NCBI GenBank assembly: GCA_041740995.1
Contig: JBGSKY010000197.1
Span: forward strand, 1-31,776
DNA length: 31,776 nt
Direction of reading: 5' to 3'
DNA from: JBGSKY01 sp041740995
GTDB taxonomy: Bacteria; Planctomycetota; Planctomycetia; Pirellulales; Pirellulaceae
Part shown: piece by piece, positions 7,871 to 15,355 of the stretch
How positions within the stretch are numbered: position 1 is the stretch's first letter
Layout of the letters: each line of letters opens with the position of its first letter
Program-made: the position numbers and the translations under genes
Notes under the pieces: generated by a model
Told to the model about the DNA's origin: nothing
Databases searched by the model: none
What the model saw: only the letters and a program-made list of their open reading frames with translations

Positions 7871-9865
7871 ATGGGCAGAAAAAAGCGGATACTACCGAGC
7901 GGAATCGATTTGGTTCTGGCGAGCATTGCACCGATGCTTATCACCGGAATGATTGTCTCGCTCATCTATTTTTTAGTGCTGGTTTTCTACCGTGGTTCGT
8001 TTTCGATTCGGATCATGTACATTTTTACCCTGTATACTTTTGCCGCCGTCTTGGTCGCAAGAATTGCAATTGAGCAATCTAGGTCGGTGGCCATCGGCTA
8101 CATGGCAATTCTTGGAGTTGCCGCGTTTTATGTGCTGTCGATGTTTGCCACCATCAATGGCCCGTTGGCGTCTATTTCGCCGATCATTAACGCTGGACTT
8201 CTGGGTTTGATCGCCTTTCTAGCCGATCGAATTACTTTTGACTGTACCTTCGTCGACGAGCGAGCAAGAAGTTCTGGTGAAGGATTGATGCAATCGCTGG
8301 GTTGGGTCCATTCGACGATGCACGTGCGAGACGATGCTAGAACCGATCGAGAACAAATCGAAGAAGCTAAGAAGGCAAACAAACCGGGTCACAATCCAGG
8401 GGTTTGGATACTCTATTTTTCTGTAATCGCATTACCAGTCTTCGGGTTTGGACAGGTATTTATTCCAGGTTCCGATACCAGTGCTCGTCGTTTTGCTTTT
8501 TGGTGCTTGTTGGCCTATTTATTCTGTTCGCTCTCGTTGCTTGTCCTGGTCAGCCTTCTTGGACTGCGACGTTATATGCGGCAAAGAGATCTTGAAATGA
8601 ATGACGCGATAACCTTTCGTTGGATTGGAATAGGTGTTGCAAGCGTTGCTGGGCTATTAGCAATTGGATTAATCTTGCCTCTTTCCAGTCAGTCAATATT
8701 TCAATTGGATTCACCGATTACTTTTAATAGCCCAGACGGACTACAAAGCAGGCAACTTGGATGGGGTAAGGAGGGCACGGAAGACCAAGAACCAACGAGC
8801 AGCAAAACGCCCGGCCAGACGAAAGATCGCAATGACGAACCGAGCAATGCGACAAAGCCAGGAGCCACCGAACGAGGCGGCCAAGAGGGGCAGGCTAACA
8901 ACGGAGAGCCTGGGGCAAACGCCGCAGATGGAGGTAAGCAACCCAAAGGATCGAGTGATCCGAAAACCAAGTCACCCGATCAGCAAGCCGATCAATCTGG
9001 TGACAAAAGTAGTTCGCAGACTTCGAACGAAAAGGATAGTACAAAAAAAGCGGGCAACAATTCAGCGGATCAGCCTTCCAATAAGGCGGGAATGGATGGA
9101 AGTCCACGCGACAAAGCACCTGAACAAGGCGACAATCAAAATTCAGCGTCTGATGAGTCACGTAAAGAAGGTCAATCGGATGATGGCCAATCTAAGGCCG
9201 ACAGCAACCGCGGTGACCGTTCGGATAGCGATGTAGCAAAAGATCCAGCTACGGAAAACCAAGTCAATAAAAGCCAGAGTGATTCAGCAAGTCAAACGTC
9301 TCCGAGCTCACCTGCTTCGAACAACGCTATCTCTGTCCAATGGATGTCGATGTTGAAATGGTTGATCATCGTTTGCCTAGTCGCAGTCGTCATCTTTTAC
9401 TTTTTGACGCATCCAAGTGAAACGCGAAAGCTGTTGCAAGGCTTTAGAGAATTTTTGTCCGCGATATTCAGGGGCCGCCGAGTTGCAGAACCAAATGCTA
9501 AGATAGCTTCGGTCAGCGTCGTAGCGAACGTAGAAAAAAGACGCAAACAGTTTCGAGAATATCGTGATCCTTTCCATAGTGGGATTCGCGTTTCGCCAGT
9601 CGAAGCAATCAGAACGACCTTCGAAGCATTTGAGGCTTGGGCCTATGAGCACTCGGTCAGTCGTATAGAAAACGAAACCCCCAGCGAATTTGTTGATAGG
9701 GTAAAGAAACGAGTTGATCCAAGCGAGCAAACGATGGAAAGTTTTGCTAGGGCTTACAATCAGCTCGCATACGCCGGTGAAAAGCCTAGCGACGCAACGC
9801 TGCAACCATTGCGTGAGTTATGGGAAATGATGCGTCGCGAGATGAAAGGCCCGCCATCGAATTGA
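7871..9865 (+). CDS. Multi-pass membrane protein with long hydrophilic linker and C-terminal DUF4129-like domain
   Basis: 664 residues. About seven membrane segments lie in the N-terminal part (near 12-40, 46-66, 74-93, 98-118, 176-197, 207-231 and 250-270). Next comes a linker of about 200 residues (285-485) dominated by Ser, Asp, Gly, Lys, Asn, Gln and Pro, then one more membrane segment (about 492-512), then a C-terminal helical domain. That domain contains 'ETPSEFVDRVKKR' and 'ESFARAYNQLAYAGEKPS', which resembles DUF4129, a domain usually found with transglutaminase-like or MoxR/DUF58 gene clusters in planctomycetes. No such partners are adjacent here. The ATG at 7871 follows a 274-nt gap. 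Function unknown; possibly an envelope protein with a disordered spacer. It ends 13 nt from the convergent PafA-like gene. Confidence 0.85.
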   Translation: MGRKKRILPSGIDLVLASIAPMLITGMIVSLIYFLVLVFYRGSFSIRIMYIFTLYTFAAVLVARIAIEQSRSVAIGYMAILGVAAFYVLSMFATINGPLASISPIINAGLLGLIAFLADRITFDCTFVDERARSSGEGLMQSLGWVHSTMHVRDDARTDREQIEEAKKANKPGHNPGVWILYFSVIALPVFGFGQVFIPGSDTSARRFAFWCLLAYLFCSLSLLVLVSLLGLRRYMRQRDLEMNDAITFRWIGIGVASVAGLLAIGLILPLSSQSIFQLDSPITFNSPDGLQSRQLGWGKEGTEDQEPTSSKTPGQTKDRNDEPSNATKPGATERGGQEGQANNGEPGANAADGGKQPKGSSDPKTKSPDQQADQSGDKSSSQTSNEKDSTKKAGNNSADQPSNKAGMDGSPRDKAPEQGDNQNSASDESRKEGQSDDGQSKADSNRGDRSDSDVAKDPATENQVNKSQSDSASQTSPSSPASNNAISVQWMSMLKWLIIVCLVAVVIFYFLTHPSETRKLLQGFREFLSAIFRGRRVAEPNAKIASVSVVANVEKRRKQFREYRDPFHSGIRVSPVEAIRTTFEAFEAWAYEHSVSRIENETPSEFVDRVKKRVDPSEQTMESFARAYNQLAYAGEKPSDATLQPLRELWEMMRREMKGPPSN

Positions 9866-9878
9866 TTCGGAGCTTAGT

Positions 9879-11582
9879 TTAAACGCCTGTTTGATCGACC
9901 ACCTTTACGTCGTCCCAATCAATTTCTAACGTGTGATGACTGTCAAAAAATTCGCGGATTAGGTAACCGCGATGCGTAGCGGCAGTTCCCGATGGCGGCA
10001 TTCGAATCGCACGTTCGAGAGATTGGCGGTCAAAAAGCGGGGTGATTTTCTGGTGCTGAACGATTTGATTCGCGTATCCATCGCGACCAATTTCGTGATA
10101 GCGCATATCAATCTTCTTTTTGGCTGCGATGTTCGATTGGGATGGCAGTCGGTTGAGTAATGTTTTCTTCGTAAGCCAATCCGATCGCCCTAACAGCCAT
10201 CGATAATCCTGTTCTTTGGTGTTTCGACTTTCGATTCGACTGACCATCATTTGCCAGGAGTTTAAGATTTCCCATGCTTCCGGCGGGACGCGTTTTTTAG
10301 TCGTAAGAAATTGTCTGACTCCCTTAATAAATAGCCACTGCAATTCGATTGCCGAATACCGCTTGCCTTTTCGATCGGTCGCTTGGTACTCAAGTTCGTT
10401 GTCGCGAGCAAACATCCGCAGCGTCCGAACGTAGGAAGAGAAATGAGGGCAGCCATCCATTGCGCCTGATTCGATTAAATCTAGCACTAAACTTGTGCTG
10501 CCGATTTGCAGCCATCGCACTGCGTCATTGGTCGACGTGTCGCCACAGCAAATTTGAATGCGTTGCCTTTTTCGAAACAATCGCCGGAGCGCTTTAAAAG
10601 ACTTTGAGTCGTCCAAGCACAGGCTCCGAAAACAATGTGAGAGATCGATCATCGGTCGTCGAACGCCATCACCCGAAAAGCCGATATAGTCCGTACTCTG
10701 TTTTGCTCTCGCGCTGATCCAAAAACTGCCGAAACGATCTACATGACCAGAACCATCGAGGATAGTCCGTGAAGCTAGAAAACAACCCAGGGCATGCTTA
10801 TGTTGACGCAACAACAAGAGTTTACATTGCCGTTCAAAAAGCCATTCAATTGGCGCATGGCAAGCTTGCAAAACTTTGGCAGCGAACTGCAAGCTACGAT
10901 AAGTCGAGAGGTCGAGTGCCTGACCGCTGGAGAGTAGATCAAAATTTTTATCTGAGAGCTTTTGGCTTGCACGTCTGAGTGTGAACCATAGTAAGGCTTG
11001 AACGAGGATGCGGTGAAAAATCAACAAAGGTAATAGGACCAAAAGACTTAATCGCCATAGGAACAACCAAACCCCACGAGCGATTTCAACTTCATAGTTT
11101 TCTTGCTGACCATAATTGTGCCCAAACGCGTCACCGTTATTGCGAAGTGCTGAAACTGGTAAATTGTCGTTGCGATGATCTTCACCACTTACAGGTTCGC
11201 GCAAGGTGTCGTCAACCATACTGTCGTAAGCATGTAAATAAGTGACTAACTGCCTTGGGCTTCGGCATTGTGGAGTAGAGATTTCGACGAAGCCTGAAAA
11301 GCCGAGTAAGTCGTCCAAGCTTGGCTCCCAAGATACGCTGCCGCCATTGGCAAGAAAGTATCGGTTTGGGTTTCGGTAAGAGGCAACAAGCGGTGCTCGT
11401 CGAGCGAACGATTCAATAATTGTTCGATAGAGTAGTTGAGAATCGCGACGTCCCGCTTTGGAGTAGCGAAATCCGTATTCAGTTTCTACTCCGAGGACAC
11501 GGTCGAGGATTGCCGCTTCACTCCCCGTTGCAATCGACTTTCGTTTCGTAAAGATACTGCGAGCTTTTCTTCCGCGCATCAT
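9879..11582 (-). CDS. PafA/Dop-family Pup (UBact)-protein ligase
   Basis: Carboxylate-amine ligase of the Pup ligase/deamidase family, which attaches a small modifier's C-terminal Glu to substrate lysines. From the ATG at 11582 it has 567 residues (M. tuberculosis PafA about 450). Family signatures in order: GVETEYG (31-37, nucleotide and metal binding), NGGSVSWE (79-86), 'EISTPQC', 'NNGDAFGHNYGQQENY' (148-163), 'SGHVDRFGSFWISARA', 'ICCGDTSTNDAVRWLQIGS' and the C-terminal 'HHTLEIDWDDVKVVDQ'. Compared with M. tuberculosis PafA recalled from memory, about 90 residues are inserted after QQENY, with a strongly hydrophobic start (about 170-200), and the position of the catalytic Asp64 reads Glu86. 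The start lies inside the upstream modifier gene (65-nt overlap), and no ATG/GTG/TTG in this frame follows that gene's stop before GVETEYG. It may be ligase, depupylase or both. Confidence 0.88.
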   Translation of the reverse strand: MMRGRKARSIFTKRKSIATGSEAAILDRVLGVETEYGFRYSKAGRRDSQLLYRTIIESFARRAPLVASYRNPNRYFLANGGSVSWEPSLDDLLGFSGFVEISTPQCRSPRQLVTYLHAYDSMVDDTLREPVSGEDHRNDNLPVSALRNNGDAFGHNYGQQENYEVEIARGVWLFLWRLSLLVLLPLLIFHRILVQALLWFTLRRASQKLSDKNFDLLSSGQALDLSTYRSLQFAAKVLQACHAPIEWLFERQCKLLLLRQHKHALGCFLASRTILDGSGHVDRFGSFWISARAKQSTDYIGFSGDGVRRPMIDLSHCFRSLCLDDSKSFKALRRLFRKRQRIQICCGDTSTNDAVRWLQIGSTSLVLDLIESGAMDGCPHFSSYVRTLRMFARDNELEYQATDRKGKRYSAIELQWLFIKGVRQFLTTKKRVPPEAWEILNSWQMMVSRIESRNTKEQDYRWLLGRSDWLTKKTLLNRLPSQSNIAAKKKIDMRYHEIGRDGYANQIVQHQKITPLFDRQSLERAIRMPPSGTAATHRGYLIREFFDSHHTLEIDWDDVKVVDQTGV

Positions 11583-11724
11583 CAACAATTCCGTCGATCA
11601 GTTTTTCTAGCGGTAAAGCTTCAGTAAGTGAGTCGGCTTGATTTGTGCCCAATTTTTGAGCTGGTCGAAACGAGGACTGGGATTCAGTCAGGTCCGACTT
11701 CCAGTCCGGTGAGTCATCACGCAT
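11518..11724 (-). CDS. Pup/UBact-like small protein modifier
   Basis: 68 residues from the ATG at 11724, which has a good ribosome binding site (GAGG, 7 nt upstream). The protein is hydrophilic and probably disordered in its first half (DDSPDWKSDLTESQSS). It then has an acidic helix-like part (LEKLIDGIVDDARKKS) and ends in KVDCNGE. Pup is about 64 residues, disordered, and ends in GGQ or GGE; UBact proteins of Gram-negative bacteria end in R-T/S-G-E/Q. The terminal Gly-Glu, the length, the 'LIDxI' helix resembling Pup 'LLDEIDDVL', and the location directly upstream of a PafA-family ligase support the call. Ending in Glu rather than Gln means no deamidation is needed before ligation. The residues before GE (Cys-Asn) differ from the UBact consensus. 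An in-frame TTG directly before the ATG is a less likely start. Sequence similarity is too low for certainty. Confidence 0.72.
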   Translation of the reverse strand: MRDDSPDWKSDLTESQSSFRPAQKLGTNQADSLTEALPLEKLIDGIVDDARKKSSQYLYETKVDCNGE

Positions 11725-11814
11725 CAAGTAACCTCAATTTCGAGCAACCATCTCTCTGCTACCGAGCAATTGATTGTCGTGATTGCAATTCGCAATGCAA
11801 GAACCAATCAAAAA

Positions 11815-11843
11815 ATTAACGAAAACCGCTTTAAGTAGTTCAA
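11815..11843 (-). promoter_or_regulatory. Candidate promoter for the modifier/ligase operon
   Basis: On the minus strand TTGAAC (11843-11838) and GTTAAT (11820-11815) are separated by exactly 17 nt, matching sigma-70 boxes at four of six positions each. The modifier ATG lies about 90 nt downstream. The intergenic region also serves the divergent lipoprotein gene. Prediction by eye only. Confidence 0.3.
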
Positions 11844-11931
11844 GCAATTCGATTGGGGCGCGAAACTTGTGCTCTTGACCGCTAATGAGGTTATTAACTA
11901 TGACACTTTTCACGCAACAAGGAAAAGTATC

Positions 11932-12795
11932 GTGTTTAAAAATGTCTCCAAAGTCTTCTACGCAAGCTTGGGGATAATCGTATCGTCGACACTCATCGGA
12001 TGTGCAACTTGGTATCCGAATCTTGAGCAACCGTCTGCGGCTAAGTCGTCTGCAAAACTGCCCAAGACGCCTCAAGGGCATATTTCGTTACAGACCATTT
12101 TTCTTCGGTTGGAAAACGAAGATCGAAGTGTGATGAGCCAAATGTGGAGCCAACTAGATGAGGTTTCAGTTGACTTCCAAGTTCGTCGCGAACTAGAGCA
12201 GAACGGCATAAGATGCGGAACTGTAAATGGCCAATTGCCGATTGAAATGCAGCGGTGGGTCACGCGCGCCGAACAAAAATTGATCGATGACCCGCTCGAA
12301 AATATCGGATTAGTCGCTGACGTGAAATCGTATTCTGAAGTGATATATTGCAAAAGCGGAGCTGACAAAGATATCGTCGTAAAGCCAACGCACAGCGGTT
12401 CGCTGGTCATAATGCACCGAAATGGTGGCGGCATGGGTCGCACTTTTGAGTCACCGCAGTTGATGTTCAAGCTTCGTGGTCGATTGAAGGACAACGGCTC
12501 AATCGGATTGCAAATTGAGCCTGTCGTTGAGCATGGTCAGTTTCGAAATTCGGTTATGGGGCAAGATTTTGCTCTGCGGCGAGAGGTCAAACGCGACACG
12601 CAGTACTGGCCAAATCTCCGAATTGATCGGGACTTGCGAGCTGGCCAAGTATTGGTGCTCAGTTGTACTGATCCGCCAGTAGCGTTAGGAAAGCATTTTT
12701 TTATGACCCAGAAAGCGGACGATAGCCAATCGCAACTGGTTTTGCTGGTCCGAATTGACAAGAGCCAAACCGATTCTGCTTTTGTTGGAAAATGA
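11932..12795 (+). CDS. Predicted lipoprotein of unknown function
   Basis: 287 residues from a GTG at 11932. This start is chosen because AAGGA sits 8 nt upstream and because it places a short basic N-terminus (VFKNVSKVF) before a hydrophobic stretch ending in the lipobox-like STLIGC (Cys about residue 23). Starting at 11869 would add 21 residues before the signal peptide. The mature part has no motif I recognise; it contains 'RRELEQNGIRCGTVNGQLP' and a glycine-rich 'HRNGGGMGRTF', and appears to be mostly beta/alpha and soluble. It is transcribed away from the modifier/ligase pair and toward the GTPase operon, 214 nt upstream of the first GTPase. It may be the envelope-anchored first member of that group, by position only. 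Confidence 0.75.
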   Translation: MFKNVSKVFYASLGIIVSSTLIGCATWYPNLEQPSAAKSSAKLPKTPQGHISLQTIFLRLENEDRSVMSQMWSQLDEVSVDFQVRRELEQNGIRCGTVNGQLPIEMQRWVTRAEQKLIDDPLENIGLVADVKSYSEVIYCKSGADKDIVVKPTHSGSLVIMHRNGGGMGRTFESPQLMFKLRGRLKDNGSIGLQIEPVVEHGQFRNSVMGQDFALRREVKRDTQYWPNLRIDRDLRAGQVLVLSCTDPPVALGKHFFMTQKADDSQSQLVLLVRIDKSQTDSAFVGK

Positions 12796-12929
12796 AACTA
12801 GCGGATGTCGACTGTGATTCCTTCAGCAGCGCAGTTTCGCAGTGGAGCTTCGAATCGGAACAGTCGTTGTTGTCACGCAAATTCAAACTGATCTTTCAAA
12901 TTTCGATAACTATCGTCGCATTTCTTTGA
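12792..12929 (+). CDS. Possible small overlapping ORF (45 aa)
   Basis: An ATG at 12792 overlaps the lipoprotein stop as ATGA, the arrangement typical of translational coupling. It opens 45 codons to TGA at 12927-12929. The product starts MKLADVDCDSF and ends in a hydrophobic stretch (LIFQISITIVAFL), which could be a single membrane segment with the N-terminus inside. GGA lies a few nt upstream. No homologue is recognised, and chance occurrence is quite possible. Confidence 0.25.
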   Translation: MKLADVDCDSFSSAVSQWSFESEQSLLSRKFKLIFQISITIVAFL

Positions 12930-13009
12930 CCACTGGTCCAAGCGCTATAAGTTCGGATTAAAATTGGGATCAAACCGAGTAGCTCCCTTACCGAAAGGTC
13001 GTAAGCCCG

Positions 13010-15352
13010 TTGATCGATGACGCTTTGATTGAAGAAATAGGTCGTGTTTTAGACACATCGACGATACCACTGGGCTGCACGACCTTTGTCCAACGGCCAC
13101 AAGAAGGACTTTCGTTTTGGAACTCATTGGCCCAATTTTATCCCGAAGAGACAACGTCGAGCCTGACGCCCGATAACGCTCCCGGAGGCAACGCGGAGTC
13201 AGAAAGTTCAACGACTGCCGAACAAGCCGCTCAATTGCGGCGGGATATCGTCCAATTAAAATCGTTCGCGAACGTGCAGCCATGCCCAATCCTCGCAGTG
13301 TGCGGTCTACTTAATTCTGGAAAAAGTAGTCTTGTTCGTGCGTACTTGTCGACCCTAGGTCGAGCTCGCGTCTTGGTTGGGCGAGGAGACAATGCGGGCA
13401 CGCATCGGTTCGTCATTTGGTTGCCGCTTTCATGGCGTCAAGATCGCTTGATCTGGGACACTGCCATGCGTCAGATCACCGAATGCTTTGGCCACCCACC
13501 GGAATTACTCAGCGACATTCCATCGGAGTCGCATCGGCAATACAACGGTCATAGCATCCATCATGAAGATGCTGAATCTTTCCAAAAATTGGAAACAGAG
13601 CAAGATGGGCATGTGGAAGGCTTGAGCGGTAACGCAGCGAGGTTTCAAATACCGCTGGTCGGTGTGGACGCACAGCTCGACGATTTGCAAGTCGGACTGA
13701 TGGATTGTCCTGATGTACAAAGCGGCAACTTCCAAGACTCAATAGAAGATCAAACGCTGGCGCATATAGAAACCTCGACGGCAAGCAAACATACATTTCA
13801 GTCGTTTGCCGCAGTGGCCGACTTTCGACTTCGAACTTTGTATCGGGGTTTGCAAATCGCCTCAGGAATAATTTTCGTAATGCAATCCAACATGATCCGC
13901 GACCAAATGGTATCGCGATTGATCAGCGGTGTCGCGAAAATACTTCCGCACGTGAAATGCTTTCTGGCAATCAATCAAGTTCCCAAACGCTACCAACCGT
14001 TTGAGATTTTTGATGAGATCAGCGGACATTTCGACATGCATCGTCTGTCAGGAATGTATATGGCGTACGACTATCGCGGCCCAGGTTTTCCTGAACGAAT
14101 GCTACCGCTGCCGCCGCAATTACAGTTAACAGAGGATGGAGAAGCGTCCCCCGACGCGCTCCCAAATTTCTTCCGTCTCGAAGGAGAAAAACTACTTCGT
14201 AAAGGCCCCATCTCCGGAGCACAAAGAGTTGACGATCTGCCATGTGAGTACCTAATACAAATTGGCAGTCGATTGGATGTTGGGCAAATGGCGATTCAGC
14301 TAATTAAATCCACAATTGAACGTTCGCTTCAAGGTTTGAAGTCGTGCGATAATTCTTTGGAACGCGTTATTTCCGCGCAGGCGGATGTTACTTCACGGCT
14401 GCATCTGACAACATTAGAAGCCATTTTGCGTTTTTCGCGTGGCGATGTTCGAGATTCATCGGCTCTCCGGCTTCAGTTGTCCCAGGAGATCGTAGCGCAG
14501 ATGCAACAGTCGCTTGAACGCACGGCTCCATGGTGGGCGCGGCCTTCACGTGTAATGAGCCGGTGGTCGGCAAGTATTGGGAGTTCAGCCAAGCGATTGA
14601 GCAATAAGATTCCCGGGTTGCCTTCGCTTGGGCGTGGGATGCAGCAAGCTAGCCAGTGGGTTCAAGAAAAATTTCGTCGCGGTGATGGTGGCAGTATCAT
14701 GACCGACGAGCAACTCGCGGCTGCACTCCGCCGATGCGATGTGGCAGGCGATTTGCCACCACCCTCCTACCCTGCTGAAAAAGATTTGTTGGTGAAGACA
14801 GCGGCAAGAATTATTGAACGCTTTCAAGAACAATCGCAAACACGATTACCGGACGAGCAACTCGACCGATTTACTGAGACGATCTGGTCTCAGATGAATA
14901 TGCGGCAAAGATTTATGACCGGCGTTGCGCCGGCTACCTTGGTTTTCGCGCCGATCGCTGCGGTGATTGCGATGCCATTTGATTTTGGTACAACGCACGT
15001 TCTGGTTTTCGCGAGCTTAAAAGAGTTGCTTTTTGCGGGTGTTGCTAGCGCCGGTATTTTACTGGCTCAAGGTGACCAGATTCCTGAAATTGCCGAAGGC
15101 CAAGCGGCTTGGAAGCAAATCGGTGATCTGTTTGCGATCGCTTGCGATGAACTGGGGCGTCCTCGGCCGGCCACGCAGCACTTACCAAGTGCAAAGATCG
15201 AACAGCAAATCAAAACGGTGGTGCAGTCTAATGTTCCAGTCCAGCCATCAAGGCACCAATTGTTGCCGGCGGTTCTGGTATACCAACCCAACTTTCGTAA
15301 ACGTATGGATAGTCTTCAGCAGCTACTGCGTAAATGGAATCCACAGAGTTAA
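13010..15352 (+). CDS. Large P-loop GTPase with C-terminal hydrophobic region (dynamin-like layout)
   Basis: 780 residues from a TTG start, the only start-type codon between the upstream in-frame stop (12980) and the conserved part; AAAGG lies 11 nt before it. G1 is GLLNSGKS (99-106), a candidate G2 Thr is in 'AGTHRF' (about 131), G3 is DCPD (232-235) rather than DxPG, and the G4 position reads NQVP (322-325) instead of NKxD. So GTP specificity is not certain and an altered nucleotide pocket is possible. After a helical middle, two hydrophobic segments lie at about 645-660 and 664-690 ('ATLVFAPIAAVIAMPF' and the following stretch), which could insert into or wrap on membrane. The next gene starts 3 nt downstream and encodes a second such protein, like paired bacterial dynamins. 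I do not recognise a named family. Confidence 0.8.
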   Translation: MIDDALIEEIGRVLDTSTIPLGCTTFVQRPQEGLSFWNSLAQFYPEETTSSLTPDNAPGGNAESESSTTAEQAAQLRRDIVQLKSFANVQPCPILAVCGLLNSGKSSLVRAYLSTLGRARVLVGRGDNAGTHRFVIWLPLSWRQDRLIWDTAMRQITECFGHPPELLSDIPSESHRQYNGHSIHHEDAESFQKLETEQDGHVEGLSGNAARFQIPLVGVDAQLDDLQVGLMDCPDVQSGNFQDSIEDQTLAHIETSTASKHTFQSFAAVADFRLRTLYRGLQIASGIIFVMQSNMIRDQMVSRLISGVAKILPHVKCFLAINQVPKRYQPFEIFDEISGHFDMHRLSGMYMAYDYRGPGFPERMLPLPPQLQLTEDGEASPDALPNFFRLEGEKLLRKGPISGAQRVDDLPCEYLIQIGSRLDVGQMAIQLIKSTIERSLQGLKSCDNSLERVISAQADVTSRLHLTTLEAILRFSRGDVRDSSALRLQLSQEIVAQMQQSLERTAPWWARPSRVMSRWSASIGSSAKRLSNKIPGLPSLGRGMQQASQWVQEKFRRGDGGSIMTDEQLAAALRRCDVAGDLPPPSYPAEKDLLVKTAARIIERFQEQSQTRLPDEQLDRFTETIWSQMNMRQRFMTGVAPATLVFAPIAAVIAMPFDFGTTHVLVFASLKELLFAGVASAGILLAQGDQIPEIAEGQAAWKQIGDLFAIACDELGRPRPATQHLPSAKIEQQIKTVVQSNVPVQPSRHQLLPAVLVYQPNFRKRMDSLQQLLRKWNPQS

Positions 15353-15355
15353 AAA

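Noticed and set aside
11781..11796. A 16-bp string (GATTGCAATTCGCAAT) containing an inverted repeat, also present at 16399-16414
   Set aside because: The second copy is inside the second GTPase gene and is explained by its codons (IAIRN). With only two copies and no flanking similarity, chance or weak composition bias is sufficient.
12926..12951. TTGACC and TATAAG as a promoter for the GTPase operon
   Set aside because: The spacing is only 14 nt, too short for a sigma-70 promoter, and TTGACC overlaps the stop of the small ORF; not strong enough to list.
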